DNA of 45,699 nucleotides from Paenibacillus daejeonensis DSM 15491 (GCF_000378385.1 NZ_KB899675.1:40232-85930); one strand, 5' to 3'. Shown: positions 16,283 to 25,593, numbered from the stretch's first letter. Program-made: numbers and translations. The notes: a model not told the origin generated them from the sequence alone.

Positions 16283-16342
16283 CTGTCTAGAAGGATGGAA
16301 TGATGCGAATTACCCCAACGAAAGTCCACCAAACCAAAGATA

Positions 16343-16378
16343 TTGGGAATATGTAAGCGCTCCATTATAGCCTATACT
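16343..16378 (+). promoter_or_regulatory. Candidate promoter with overlapping cre-like site before the binding-protein gene
   Basis: TTGGGA (16343-16348) stands 17 bp before TATAGC (16366-16371), and a better -10, TATACT, lies at 16373-16378. TGTAAGCGCTCCAT (16352-16365) inside the spacer matches the cre consensus at 12 of 14 positions and would block or contact RNA polymerase. It allows separate control of the transporter genes from the regulator pair. Confidence 0.5.
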
Positions 16379-16449
16379 GGGGTCATCATAGACTGCAGGC
16401 TATGCGGAAGGAACCGACATTTTGAAGATACGGAAAGGGGTTACGTTCC

Positions 16450-17847
16450 ATGATGGTGCGTGGTACAAAAACAATCTCAATGCTGCTGGCGGCAACACTG
16501 TTGGCAGCAACAGTAGCCGGATGTACGAGGCCAGCAGCTGATCCTTCGCCTCCGAGCGGCGGGGAAAATGGAGACCAAGAGCCAATCACGCTGCGCATGT
16601 CGGTCTGGGGGGCGCCAGATGAACTTGCGGCCTACAAGGTCGCCATTGATCGTTTCGAAGAAGAATTTACGCATATTACAGTGGACCTGCAGCATATTGC
16701 TACTGATTATGATACCAAGCTGACAACCATGGTGGCCGGCAACGATGTGCCGGATATCGCCATGATGGAGTCCGGGACCATTGCCTTCCCGCTCGCAGAG
16801 GAGGGCAAGTTCCACAACCTTCAGGAATTCTTGGATGAGGATCCGAATCTGAGTATCGATGATTTGGTACCGAACCTGCTGTATTCGCTGGAGCCGGGTC
16901 ATGTCATCGGCATCGCCCCGGGACCTGAGTCGTTCGGTCTCTTCTACAATGAAGCGATGTTTGCTGATGCAGGCGTCGAGCCTCCGCCATCAAAAGCGTC
17001 TGAGGCGTGGACGTGGGATGAGTTCGTCGAGGTGGCAAAACAGATGACAATCGACAACCAAGGCCGCAATGCTGCAGATCCCGGCTTCGACCCCAAGAAT
17101 ATCAAACAGTACGGAATCAACTTCCCGACATGGTGGGGCGGATACAGCAACTTTATCTACTCCAACGGCGGCGATTTCGTCTCGGCGGACGGCGAAACCT
17201 TCGCTCTTAACCAGCCCGAGGCCGTAGAGGTGTTTCAGAATATTGCCGATTTGATCAACGTGCATCATGTTTCACCGTCCCCCGTGCAGTCCAAGAACAT
17301 CCCGGCCACCAATGTGGCGTTGCAGACCAAAAAAGTAGCGATGGTTATCGACGGCCAGTGGGCCTCTACTTCGCTGGCCCAATCGGACTTTGATTACAAC
17401 GTAGGCGTGCTCCCGGTTATGAAAGATCCAATGACAACCATCGTCTGCGGGATGTTCTCCATGTTTAAATCGACCAAGTACCCACAGGAATCCTGGGAGC
17501 TGATCAAGTATCTGATTGATCCCGAATCTTCCATTGACATGATTACAGCTGGTACGTGGATGCCCTCTTACAAGAGCTGGTATACAGAGCCTGAGCTGCT
17601 CGCTAGATGGACGGAAAATCTGGCTTCGCGCCCATCCGGCTATAAGGATGCCATCGTAGAGGTCCTGCTGAGCAACAGCCATCAAACGCCAACCGGTTAT
17701 GTGAAGAATTTCAGTAAAATCATGGACGTTGTTAGTCCGGCGTTGGATAAGGTGTGGCTGGGACAGCAGTCGGCACAGGAAGCACTGGATGCTATCGCGG
17801 ACAAAGCTCAGGTGCAAGTACAAGGGCGCCGAGATATTCAGCAGTAA
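16450..17847 (+). CDS. Extracellular sugar-binding lipoprotein of the arabinoside operon
   Basis: 465 residues. A signal peptide with lipobox VAGC (Cys about 25), then a family 1 solute-binding fold: ITVDLQHIATDYDTKLTTMV-like N-terminal pattern, VPDIAMMESG near 97, and VAMVIDGQWA near 296. It is anchored outside the membrane and delivers sugar to the two permeases encoded next. AAAGGGG nine bases before the tandem ATG supports this start. The ligand is probably an arabinofuranosyl oligosaccharide because GH127 and GH43 enzymes lie in the same operon. Confidence 0.94.
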   Translation: MMVRGTKTISMLLAATLLAATVAGCTRPAADPSPPSGGENGDQEPITLRMSVWGAPDELAAYKVAIDRFEEEFTHITVDLQHIATDYDTKLTTMVAGNDVPDIAMMESGTIAFPLAEEGKFHNLQEFLDEDPNLSIDDLVPNLLYSLEPGHVIGIAPGPESFGLFYNEAMFADAGVEPPPSKASEAWTWDEFVEVAKQMTIDNQGRNAADPGFDPKNIKQYGINFPTWWGGYSNFIYSNGGDFVSADGETFALNQPEAVEVFQNIADLINVHHVSPSPVQSKNIPATNVALQTKKVAMVIDGQWASTSLAQSDFDYNVGVLPVMKDPMTTIVCGMFSMFKSTKYPQESWELIKYLIDPESSIDMITAGTWMPSYKSWYTEPELLARWTENLASRPSGYKDAIVEVLLSNSHQTPTGYVKNFSKIMDVVSPALDKVWLGQQSAQEALDAIADKAQVQVQGRRDIQQ

Positions 17848-17867
17848 CAGCCGGCGTGGACATAAGA

Positions 17868-17903
17868 GCAGGCGGCCTCCGAACGGCCGCCTGCCCGATT
17901 TTT
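17868..17903 (+). terminator. Intercistronic hairpin after the binding-protein gene
   Basis: Perfect 10-bp stem GCAGGCGGCC/GGCCGCCTGC with 7-base loop, then CCGATTTTT. It is followed within 15 bases by the permease start. The same position as the hairpin at 8081-8120 in the other sugar operon suggests partial termination or transcript protection. Confidence 0.8.
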
Positions 17904-17917
17904 GACAGGAGGTATCC

Positions 17918-18805
17918 ATGAGAAAAGGACTGTTCTACGGTTTGCTATTCACCTCGCCCGCTATTCTGGGATTCCTGCTGTTCACGCTGGGTCCGATGAT
18001 TGCAAGTCTGGTGCTTAGCTTAACCGACTACAATGTATTCAAAGCTCAAACTTCATTCGTCGGGCTGGACAATTATGTGCGTCTGTTCGGCGGGGAAGAC
18101 GAGTTATTCTATCGGTCACTGGGCGTCACCTTCTACTTCGTGCTGCTACGGGTGCCGGCTGTCATCCTGATCTCGTTCGCGGTAGCACTGCTGCTTAATA
18201 TGAATGTGAGGGGCAAGTCAATCTTCCGCACCATTATCTATCTCCCCAGTATAGTACCAGCCGTGGCATCTGCGATGATCTGGATGTGGCTGCTGAATCC
18301 CGATCTCGGACTTGTCAACTCGGCACTCTCGGCCGTCGGTCTGCCGACCAGCAATTGGCTATATGCAGAGAATAGCGTTGTGCCCTCGGTCGTGCTGACG
18401 ACGCTGTGGGGCATCGGGGGCACGGTCATCATTTTTTTGGCAGGTTTGACCGGTATTCCGAAGCAATACTATGAGGCAATCGACGTCGATGGCGGCGGCT
18501 GGTACAGCAAGCTGCGCCATATTACAATTCCGATGGTCACGCCGACGATTTTTTTTAATACCATTATGACGATCATCGGCTCCTTCCAGGTATTTAATGA
18601 AGCTTACATCCTCACGGAGGGCGGGCCGAACAACCGTAGCTTGTTCTACGTCTTCTATCTGTGGCGTACGGGATTCCGGGATACCGAGATGGGTTATGCG
18701 TCTGCGCTGGCCTGGGTGCTATTCTTGATTATCCTGTTCTTTACCTACCTGGTCTTCCGCAGCTCGAAATCCTGGGTTTACTACGAAGGAGGGGGACGCT
18801 CATGA
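17918..18805 (+). CDS. Sugar ABC transporter permease, MalF type (arabinoside operon)
   Basis: 295 residues with six membrane segments. The EAA loop reads YYEAIDVDGGGWYSKLRHIT, a slightly degenerate form. GACAGGAGG stands before the ATG. Its end overlaps the next permease start by four bases. It forms the import channel with that partner, powered by an ATPase not encoded here. Confidence 0.94.
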   Translation: MRKGLFYGLLFTSPAILGFLLFTLGPMIASLVLSLTDYNVFKAQTSFVGLDNYVRLFGGEDELFYRSLGVTFYFVLLRVPAVILISFAVALLLNMNVRGKSIFRTIIYLPSIVPAVASAMIWMWLLNPDLGLVNSALSAVGLPTSNWLYAENSVVPSVVLTTLWGIGGTVIIFLAGLTGIPKQYYEAIDVDGGGWYSKLRHITIPMVTPTIFFNTIMTIIGSFQVFNEAYILTEGGPNNRSLFYVFYLWRTGFRDTEMGYASALAWVLFLIILFFTYLVFRSSKSWVYYEGGGRS

Positions 18806-19632
18806 AGACATCGCAGTCTGTTCAGGTGCTGGGCTACCTCGCGCTGTTGATCGTGTCGGCGCTGTTTATGACGCCATTTGTCTGGCTTATCCGCAGTTCG
18901 CTAATGGATCTGTCACAAATCTTCACCATGCCGCCGGAGTGGTTGCCACGACCGTTTCAATGGGGCAATTTCAAAAAAGCGCTCACCATTCTGCCCTTCG
19001 GGACCTACTTCCTGAATACCACAATTATTGTCATGGGTACGCTGGCCGGCACGGTGCTAACCAGTACCATTGCCGCCTTCGGCTTCTCGCGTATTCAGTG
19101 GAAAGGGCGGGATCTCATCTTCGGCATTCTGCTCTCAAGTATGATGCTGCCCGCAGCAGTTACGCTGATTCCGAGCTTTTTGGGCTGGCAGATGCTAGGC
19201 TTTTATGACACCTACTATCCGCTCATAGCCCCGGCTTTCTTCGGTGGCGGCATGTTTAATATCTTTTTGCTGCGGCAATTTTACCTGACAATTCCGAGGG
19301 ACTTCGACGAAGCGGCCGTCGTGGACGGGGCGGGATATTTCACCATCTACTTCCGCATCATTCTGCCACTCAGCCGGTCGGCGGTCATCGTCGTGGCGCT
19401 GTTCACCTTCTTGGCGACATGGAATGATTTTATGGGGCCCTTGATTTATCTCAAAAGCGACAGTCTGTTCACGCTGGCACTCGGTCTGCAGATGTTCCAA
19501 GGCACGTATACCGCGCAATGGGACCTGCTGATGGCAGCTTCGACAGCCGTAGTGCTGCCTTGTGTCATCGTTTTTCTGATTGGACAGCGTTATTTCTTGG
19601 AAGGCATTACATTAACGGGACTAAAAGGTTAA
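18802..19632 (+). CDS. Sugar ABC transporter permease, MalG type (arabinoside operon)
   Basis: 276 residues with six membrane segments and EAA loop DEAAVVDGAGYFTIYFRIIL. The start at 18802 is chosen for the ATGA overlap with the preceding permease and GGAGGGGG just upstream; the longer frame from 18661 is only an overlap within the other gene. It ends 31 bases before the GH127 gene. Confidence 0.94.
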   Translation: MKTSQSVQVLGYLALLIVSALFMTPFVWLIRSSLMDLSQIFTMPPEWLPRPFQWGNFKKALTILPFGTYFLNTTIIVMGTLAGTVLTSTIAAFGFSRIQWKGRDLIFGILLSSMMLPAAVTLIPSFLGWQMLGFYDTYYPLIAPAFFGGGMFNIFLLRQFYLTIPRDFDEAAVVDGAGYFTIYFRIILPLSRSAVIVVALFTFLATWNDFMGPLIYLKSDSLFTLALGLQMFQGTYTAQWDLLMAASTAVVLPCVIVFLIGQRYFLEGITLTGLKG

Positions 19633-19663
19633 CCGATTCTAGCGTTAAGAGGAGGCGAATGCC

Positions 19664-21505
19664 ATGCCCAGTACAGCAACACAACTTCAGCGATGGAAGA
19701 GCGTGCCATTTACGAAAGTAGGGATAGAGGAGGGCTTTTGGCTGGAGCGCCTGGAGATTGTGCAGCGAACCACGCTGCCGGTCTGTCTGGCGCAGTGCGA
19801 GAAGACGGGAAGGCTGGATAACTTTGCAAAAGCGGGAGGATTGATGGAGGGGGAGTTCCAAGGCCTCTATTATGATGATTCTGACGTATACAAGGTGCTG
19901 GAGGGCGCGGCGTATTCACTCATGCTCCATCGCGATTCCGAGCTTGAAGCCGAGATTGACCGGATCGTGGAGTGGATTTCGGCGGCACAGGAGCCGGACG
20001 GCTATCTGACCACTTACTACACGCTTAAGGAGCCAGCCGGCAAATGGACGGACATGGAGAAGCATGAGATGTACAATGGCGGTCATCTGATTGAGGCTGC
20101 CGTCGCCTACTATGAAGCCACGGGCAAGCCGCTCATCCTGGAGGTAGCTCGGCGTCTGGCTGATCATTATGACAGGATGTTCGGTCCCGGTAAACGGCAT
20201 TGGGTCGAGGGCCATCAGGAGATCGAGCTGGCACTGGTCAAGCTCTACCGGCTCACCGGCGAGGAGCGGTATTGGAAGCTGGCGCTGTGGCTGCTGGAGG
20301 AACGCGGGCGCGGGCATGGCGCCGGGCGCATATGGGACATCCCGGAATGGGGTCCTGCGTATTGTCAGGACGATGTACCGGTAGCGGATATTGAGCAGGT
20401 GACGGGACATGCCGTGCGCGCCATGTACCAGTATGCGGCGATGGCTGACGTGGTACATGCGTCCGGCGATCCGCACTATGTGGAGGCGCTGCACCGGGTA
20501 TGGGCTCATACCGTGGAGCGTAACATGTACTTGACCGGAGGCATCGGACCATCCCGACACAACGAGGGCTTCACCGAGGACTATGATCTGCCCAATGCGT
20601 CTGCTTACTGCGAGACTTGCGCGGCAATCGCCATGGCATTTTGGAATCACCGGATGAATCTGCTGTTCGGTGATGCCAGATACGCGGATATCGTGGAACG
20701 TGAGATGTATAACGGAGCACTGGCAGGCCTCTCACTCTCTGGCGACCGCTTCTTCTATGTCAACCCGCTGGCGTCACAGGGAGACCACCACCGAGTGGAA
20801 TGGTTCGACACCTCATGCTGCCCAACCAATCTCGTTCGTTTCCTGCCATCCATTGGGCAATATGTGTATGCGGCCAGTCATGACAGCCTGATCGTCAATC
20901 AATATATGAGTGGTGAAGCAGAGCTGAAGCTGGCGGACGGCGCGGCTGTCCGTTTGAGGCAGACGACCCGTTACCCGTGGGAGGGTGCGGTGGCCCTGGA
21001 GGTGGAACCATCACAAGAAGCCGGCGAGTTTGCCATCGGAATGCGGGTGCCGGGTTGGTGCAAGAGCTACCGGATTTCGCTGAACGGAACCTTGCTGTCT
21101 GGTGAGGCTGCCTTATCTAATCGTGGCTATGTTACGCTGCGCCGCCACTGGGATGCGGGTGATCGGCTGGTCCTGGAGCTGGACATGCCGGCCCTGCAGG
21201 TGCAAGCTAGAGATGAGGTCGAGGCCAATATCGGCCGTCTGGCTGTGCAGCGAGGGCCCATCGTCTATTGTCTGGAGGAGGCCGACAATCCCGATCTGGC
21301 TTACGATGCCTGCGTTATCCAGCCGGGCGGAGCTTTTGCGACGGAGCACCGACCGGAGCTCCTGGGCGGCGTGACAGTTCTGCATAGCCGTACAGCAGAC
21401 GATACGCCGTACACGTTGATCCCCTATTACGCGTGGGATAACCGCGAGGCAGGGCACATGCAGGTCTGGCTCCGTGCAGCGGAGGACCGCAGGCTGTATA
21501 CTTGA
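19664..21505 (+). CDS. GH127 beta-L-arabinofuranosidase
   Basis: 613 residues with no signal peptide, so it acts in the cytoplasm on imported sugar. The protein has the GH127 layout: an (alpha/alpha)6 barrel, then beta domains. Catalytic and zinc residues line up in order with the founding enzyme HypBA1: proposed acid/base Glu301, then Glu317 and Cys319 in YCETCAA, and Cys385-Cys386 in DTSCCPTN, of which Cys385 would be the nucleophile. The family releases L-arabinofuranose from beta-1,2-linked arabino-oligosaccharides such as those on hydroxyproline-rich plant glycoproteins; some members act on other sugars, so the exact linkage is inferred. GAGG precedes the ATG; the gene is next to a GH43 gene. 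Confidence 0.93.
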   Translation: MPSTATQLQRWKSVPFTKVGIEEGFWLERLEIVQRTTLPVCLAQCEKTGRLDNFAKAGGLMEGEFQGLYYDDSDVYKVLEGAAYSLMLHRDSELEAEIDRIVEWISAAQEPDGYLTTYYTLKEPAGKWTDMEKHEMYNGGHLIEAAVAYYEATGKPLILEVARRLADHYDRMFGPGKRHWVEGHQEIELALVKLYRLTGEERYWKLALWLLEERGRGHGAGRIWDIPEWGPAYCQDDVPVADIEQVTGHAVRAMYQYAAMADVVHASGDPHYVEALHRVWAHTVERNMYLTGGIGPSRHNEGFTEDYDLPNASAYCETCAAIAMAFWNHRMNLLFGDARYADIVEREMYNGALAGLSLSGDRFFYVNPLASQGDHHRVEWFDTSCCPTNLVRFLPSIGQYVYAASHDSLIVNQYMSGEAELKLADGAAVRLRQTTRYPWEGAVALEVEPSQEAGEFAIGMRVPGWCKSYRISLNGTLLSGEAALSNRGYVTLRRHWDAGDRLVLELDMPALQVQARDEVEANIGRLAVQRGPIVYCLEEADNPDLAYDACVIQPGGAFATEHRPELLGGVTVLHSRTADDTPYTLIPYYAWDNREAGHMQVWLRAAEDRRLYT

Positions 21506-21556
21506 GAGTAAGGCTAAGAAGAACCCCACTGCTGCAGCACGAGAGAGGAGACTACG

Positions 21557-22492
21557 ATGAGCGTGAGCAAGGATAAACGGACGTCTGGCAACCCGGTGTT
21601 CGCGGGCTGGTATGCCGACCCGGAGTCCCGTATATTCGCAGGCAAGTACTGGATTTATCCGACCTGGTCGGCGCCGTATGCGGAGCAGAAGCACTTTGAC
21701 GCCTTCTACTCGGAGGACCTGGTAAACTGGAGCAAGGCAGATCGCATTCTGCAAATGAGCGATATCACGTGGGCCCATCAGGCCTTGTGGGCACCCTCCC
21801 CGGTAGAGCGAGATGGACGCTATTATTATTACTTTGCAGCCAATGATATTCAGAGTGACGCGGAGCTCGGGGGCATCGGTGTTGCCGTTGCAGACCGGCC
21901 GGAGGGACCCTACCGCGATGCGCTGGGCCAACCGCTGATTGACCGTTTTGTCCATGGGGCGCAGCCGATTGACCCGCATGCCTTCATCGATGACGATGGT
22001 AACGCCTATCTCTATTATGGCGGTTGGGGGCATTGTAACGTGGTCCGGCTGGGCGAGGATATGGTGAGTCTAACTCCGTTTGCGGACGGAGAAGTGTACA
22101 AGGAAGTGACGCCCGAATTGTTCGTGGAGGGGCCGTGCATGTTCAAGCGGGACGGCAGGTACTACTTCATGTGGTCGGAGGGCGGCTGGGGCGGTCCAGA
22201 CTACTCGGTAGCCTATGCCATCGCGGACTCGCCACTCGGCCCCTTTCAACGGGAAGCGAAGATTCTGGCGCAGGACCCGAACGTTGCCACAGGCGCAGGG
22301 CACCACGGTGTCCTGAACATCCCCGGAACCGATGAGTGGTACATCGTGTACCACCGCCGGCCGCTGACCGAGACGGATGCGAATCATCGTGTGGTCTGCA
22401 TTGACCGGATGACCTTCGCTGCAGAGGGGCGCATCCAGCCGGTCTGCCTTACCTTCGAGGGCGCCCCGGCCCGCCCGTTGCGTAACGACTAG
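21557..22492 (+). CDS. GH43 family glycosidase (arabinofuranosidase/xylosidase type)
   Basis: 311 residues forming a single five-bladed beta-propeller, no signal peptide. The three GH43 acidic residues are visible: base Asp21 in WYADPE, pKa-modulating Asp139 in PIDPHAF followed by DDDGNAYLYYGG, and acid Glu191 in FVEGPCMFK. It lacks the extra C-terminal beta-sandwich of beta-xylosidases. In this operon an exo-acting alpha-L-arabinofuranosidase role on imported oligosaccharides is most likely, but GH43 covers xylosidases and galactosidases as well. GAGAGGAG lies before the ATG. It is the last gene of the operon. Confidence 0.9.
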   Translation: MSVSKDKRTSGNPVFAGWYADPESRIFAGKYWIYPTWSAPYAEQKHFDAFYSEDLVNWSKADRILQMSDITWAHQALWAPSPVERDGRYYYYFAANDIQSDAELGGIGVAVADRPEGPYRDALGQPLIDRFVHGAQPIDPHAFIDDDGNAYLYYGGWGHCNVVRLGEDMVSLTPFADGEVYKEVTPELFVEGPCMFKRDGRYYFMWSEGGWGGPDYSVAYAIADSPLGPFQREAKILAQDPNVATGAGHHGVLNIPGTDEWYIVYHRRPLTETDANHRVVCIDRMTFAAEGRIQPVCLTFEGAPARPLRND

Positions 22493-22517
22493 CGACAGCA
22501 GCAGAACTCTAGTCCCC

Positions 22518-22555
22518 GGCAGACGACGGTTGAACGCTGTTCAATCGCGTCTGCC
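22518..22555 (+). repeat. Large hairpin after the arabinoside operon
   Basis: GGCAGACG and CGTCTGCC with inner GGTTGAAC/GTTCAATC arms around GCT. It is stable but has no T run, so it is more likely a 3'-end protecting or factor-dependent structure than an intrinsic terminator. The rest of the 215-base gap to the next gene shows nothing clear beyond weak AT-rich promoter-like boxes near 22618-22667. Confidence 0.65.
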
Positions 22556-22707
22556 TGCCGGACATATCCGTCCCCCCCAACCCCTCTCCTCGCCAAAGAT
22601 GAAGCAGCCATTTCACCTTGTTAATCCCATTAATAACCTATACGAATCATCGTAAGCACGATACACTGATAAGAGCAGATGACGTGAGCGTAAAGGGGAA
22701 CGGAAGC

Positions 22708-24714
22708 ATGGCAGGGCAGCAAGCCTGGATCAAGTGGAGTGTGGTGCTATGGATTGGAATCCTAGCTACCTTACTCACCGGAACGGTGGAAGCTTTCGCG
22801 GAGGAGAGCAAGCGGAACAAGGCTGAGCGCATCCTATGGGAAGCTTATTATTACGGCAATGTACCGGATGGGGAGCTACCTGGTGAGTGGCGGGCCATTT
22901 CCGACTTGGATCTGGATAAACAGGGTTCCAGGGCAGGGAGCGAGCTCTGGTTGAGGGCGGATTTGCCGCCGGAGCAGCACAGGATGGGTAACTTGCTCAT
23001 CTCAGATTATAAAGTCCATGACTATGAAATAGCCGTATTCGTGGGGGAAGAGAAAATCTTTACGTCCAAGCAAGTATTGCCTTCGGGATTCATTACCTCC
23101 CGAGTTGTCTCCTATCAGCCCGGAGATAGCCAGCAATCGCTGCTGGTCCGGATTTCGCCGCATCAGCATGTGGAGAAAGGCTTCGAGGTATGGGTGGGCT
23201 CATCTGCCGCCCTCTTTCTCAAACAGCTACAGCGGGAAGGCCCAGCATGGGCGGGGGCTGCGGCTCTACTCGTATTAAGCTTGTTATCACTGATTGGCTA
23301 TGGGTTTCAACGATCTCAGCCGGTTCTTTTATATTTTTCTTGCTTCTTATTAAGTCTGGCTGTAAGCTTAGCGACACTATGGGGAAGCTGGCAGCACCTT
23401 GTCACGGAGGAATCGTTGGGGGCATGGGGCACGTTCATCCATTTTAACTGGTATATGGGACATGCCAGCGGCATTCTGATCACCCATGCCATTGTGGCAA
23501 CAGGGCGCGAGAAGTGGCTGCGCCGCACGGGCTACGGCATAGCGGGTTATGCCGTGGTAGGAACGATAGGCACACTCTTGTTTGGTGAACAGGTCCAACA
23601 GTTCTTTTACACCTTGTTTTATGACTACTTGTCAACGGTCCTTCTGGTGGTCATTATGGTTGTGCTGTTGATTGCGCTCAAACGACGTCGTGACTGGGAA
23701 GTACGCCTCTTTGCATTGGGCAATGCGTTGTTCCTGGTGGGCGTGGTAACGGGTCGGTTGATCAACGGGCAAATAGTGGGAGCGTCTTCCCCAACCACCA
23801 TTTTGACGGCCAGGGATGCCTTGATTCAGATTGGATGGACCTTCGTCGGATTCACTGCTGAGATTGCCTGTGTGTCTATCATTATTGGCATGCGCTTCCT
23901 GCGGCTGGTCCAGTTGAGTTCGACGAATGCCGCCTTGAACGAGGCCAACACTAGGCTACGGATATCGAATGATAAGCTGGAGCGAATGGATAAGATTCGC
24001 AGCAACATGTACTCCGAGGTGAGCCATGAGCTCAACACGCCGATTACGTCCATTAAGGGCTATGTACAGTTAATGCTAAAAGGCACGATTCCCGCCGGTG
24101 ATCCCCGTTATCTCAATATCATCTACGAGAAATCGCAGGCCATGGAACGGACGGTGGATGACATGCTGGAGATGGCCAGACTGGAGAACAAGCAGATTCA
24201 TTTGGAGAATGAGCGATTGGATTTGTCTGCATTTTTGGACCAGTTGTGCAGCAAATGGGAACTTAGCATGGCTGAGCGCGGACTCGATTTCAGTTGGGCA
24301 CTGCCGCCACAGCCAGCAGTGCCGGGACGGACAGCGGCCCTTCATGCCGATCCGATGCGTGTGGAGCAGGTGCTCGTGAATCTGCTGTCCAATGCACAGA
24401 AGTTCAGTCAGAGCGGAGGCATCATTCGTGTGGAGGCTTCCCTGGAAGGCCTTGGCCCGGAACCGGACACCGTATTGATTCGGGTGAGGGATAGCGGCTG
24501 CGGCATTGCGGTGGAAGAGCAAGACCACATTTTCGAGAGGTATTACCGGGGAAAGGCCGCTAAGGCTAATGCCATCTCGGGCATCGGACTCGGACTGTCG
24601 ATTTGCCGCATGATTATGCAGGCGCAGCAAGGCGAGATCGGACTGGAGCATTCTTCTTCCGAAGGCAGTACCTTTTATCTCATCTTCCCTCTGTATTGGA
24701 TGGAGGACGAATAA
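22708..24714 (+). CDS. 7TMR-DISM-type sensor histidine kinase
   Basis: 668 residues. A signal sequence ends near residue 34 (EAFAEES). An extracytoplasmic beta domain of about 150 residues and seven hydrophobic segments between about 175 and 400 follow, the plan of 7TMR-DISM receptors. A short coil leads to HisKA with His440 in YSEVSHELNTPITS and HATPase (VLVNLLSNAQKFSQSGG, DSGCGIAVEE, GIGLGLSICRMIM). The start at 22708 is chosen because AAAGGGG lies eight bases upstream and the signal sequence follows. It is paired with the OmpR-type regulator 38 bases downstream. The signal is unknown; carbohydrate binding has been suggested for such domains. It might control the cyd genes next door, but nothing in the sequence proves that. 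Confidence 0.9.
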   Translation: MAGQQAWIKWSVVLWIGILATLLTGTVEAFAEESKRNKAERILWEAYYYGNVPDGELPGEWRAISDLDLDKQGSRAGSELWLRADLPPEQHRMGNLLISDYKVHDYEIAVFVGEEKIFTSKQVLPSGFITSRVVSYQPGDSQQSLLVRISPHQHVEKGFEVWVGSSAALFLKQLQREGPAWAGAAALLVLSLLSLIGYGFQRSQPVLLYFSCFLLSLAVSLATLWGSWQHLVTEESLGAWGTFIHFNWYMGHASGILITHAIVATGREKWLRRTGYGIAGYAVVGTIGTLLFGEQVQQFFYTLFYDYLSTVLLVVIMVVLLIALKRRRDWEVRLFALGNALFLVGVVTGRLINGQIVGASSPTTILTARDALIQIGWTFVGFTAEIACVSIIIGMRFLRLVQLSSTNAALNEANTRLRISNDKLERMDKIRSNMYSEVSHELNTPITSIKGYVQLMLKGTIPAGDPRYLNIIYEKSQAMERTVDDMLEMARLENKQIHLENERLDLSAFLDQLCSKWELSMAERGLDFSWALPPQPAVPGRTAALHADPMRVEQVLVNLLSNAQKFSQSGGIIRVEASLEGLGPEPDTVLIRVRDSGCGIAVEEQDHIFERYYRGKAAKANAISGIGLGLSICRMIMQAQQGEIGLEHSSSEGSTFYLIFPLYWMEDE

Positions 24715-24752
24715 CTATAATCTATGGAAGCCTGCAGGAAGGAAGGTGCCGG

Positions 24753-25457
24753 ATGAACACAGGACATATCTTGATTGTCGAGGATGAAAAAGATATTCGG
24801 GAGCTGCTCCGTCTCTGCATAGAAGGTGGTGGATTCCGCGTATCGGCAGCAGGAGGAGCAGAGGAAGCCCGTCGTCTCTTGCAGGCCGGACCGCCTGACT
24901 TGGCCTTGCTGGATGTTAATTTACCGGATGGAGACGGGATGGAGTTGTGCAAGGAGATTCGCGAACAATCCGATATGCCTGTCATCCTGGTCACGGCCCG
25001 CAAAGGCGGTGAAGATATTGTGGCGGGTCTGGAGGGCGGGGCCAATGATTACATCGTCAAGCCGTTTGATGTGGATGTGGTCATGGCCCGGATTCGGGCA
25101 CAACTCCGCAGTTATGCCTACTGGAAGCAGACGTATCAGAGGAATCGGCTCAACAGTAGCGAACTCCAGATTGATCTGCAGAGCTTCACGGTAAAGGTGG
25201 AGGGAGAAGCAGTGAATCTGTCGACCAAAGAGCGCCAGCTGTTATTCTTTCTGGCCAGCCATCCCAACCAGGTGTTCAGCGCCAGCATGCTGTATGACCG
25301 AATCTGGGGACTGGACGGGACGAGTGAGGAGAGTACAGTGAGTGTGCATATCCGCTACTTGCGCAAAAAGATAGAACGAAACCCCTCCCAGCCCAAGTAT
25401 ATTCAAACCGTGCGCGGCTTCGGGTACAAGCTATCCTGGAGTGATGAGCAGGCCTGA
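24753..25457 (+). CDS. OmpR/PhoB-type response regulator
   Basis: 234 residues. A receiver with acidic pair in VEDEKD and phosphoacceptor Asp54 in LLDVNLPDGDG, then a winged-helix Trans_reg_C domain from about 135 (LSTKERQLLFFLASHPNQVF, VSVHIRYLRKKIE, YIQTVRGFGYKL). It is the output partner of the 7TMR-DISM kinase directly upstream. The start at 24753 follows GGAAGG; the longer frame from 24603 would overlap the kinase gene. A terminator follows 58 bases after the stop, so the pair is its own unit. Confidence 0.94.
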   Translation: MNTGHILIVEDEKDIRELLRLCIEGGGFRVSAAGGAEEARRLLQAGPPDLALLDVNLPDGDGMELCKEIREQSDMPVILVTARKGGEDIVAGLEGGANDYIVKPFDVDVVMARIRAQLRSYAYWKQTYQRNRLNSSELQIDLQSFTVKVEGEAVNLSTKERQLLFFLASHPNQVFSASMLYDRIWGLDGTSEESTVSVHIRYLRKKIERNPSQPKYIQTVRGFGYKLSWSDEQA

Positions 25458-25514
25458 TGCCAGGTGCCTCTCCTCTAACCCTTATCCTATTAGCACCATA
25501 CCACCTCCCAGCAT

Positions 25515-25543
25515 CCCGCAGCCGACAGGCTAGCGGGTTTTTT
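25515..25543 (+). terminator. Terminator of the kinase-regulator pair
   Basis: CCCGC/GCGGG outer stem with AGCC/GGCT inner stem, then six T. Confidence 0.92.
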
Positions 25544-25593
25544 GACATTCGCGTCTCCGACATCTCAGCTACAGTCACACCTCCGTCACACCT

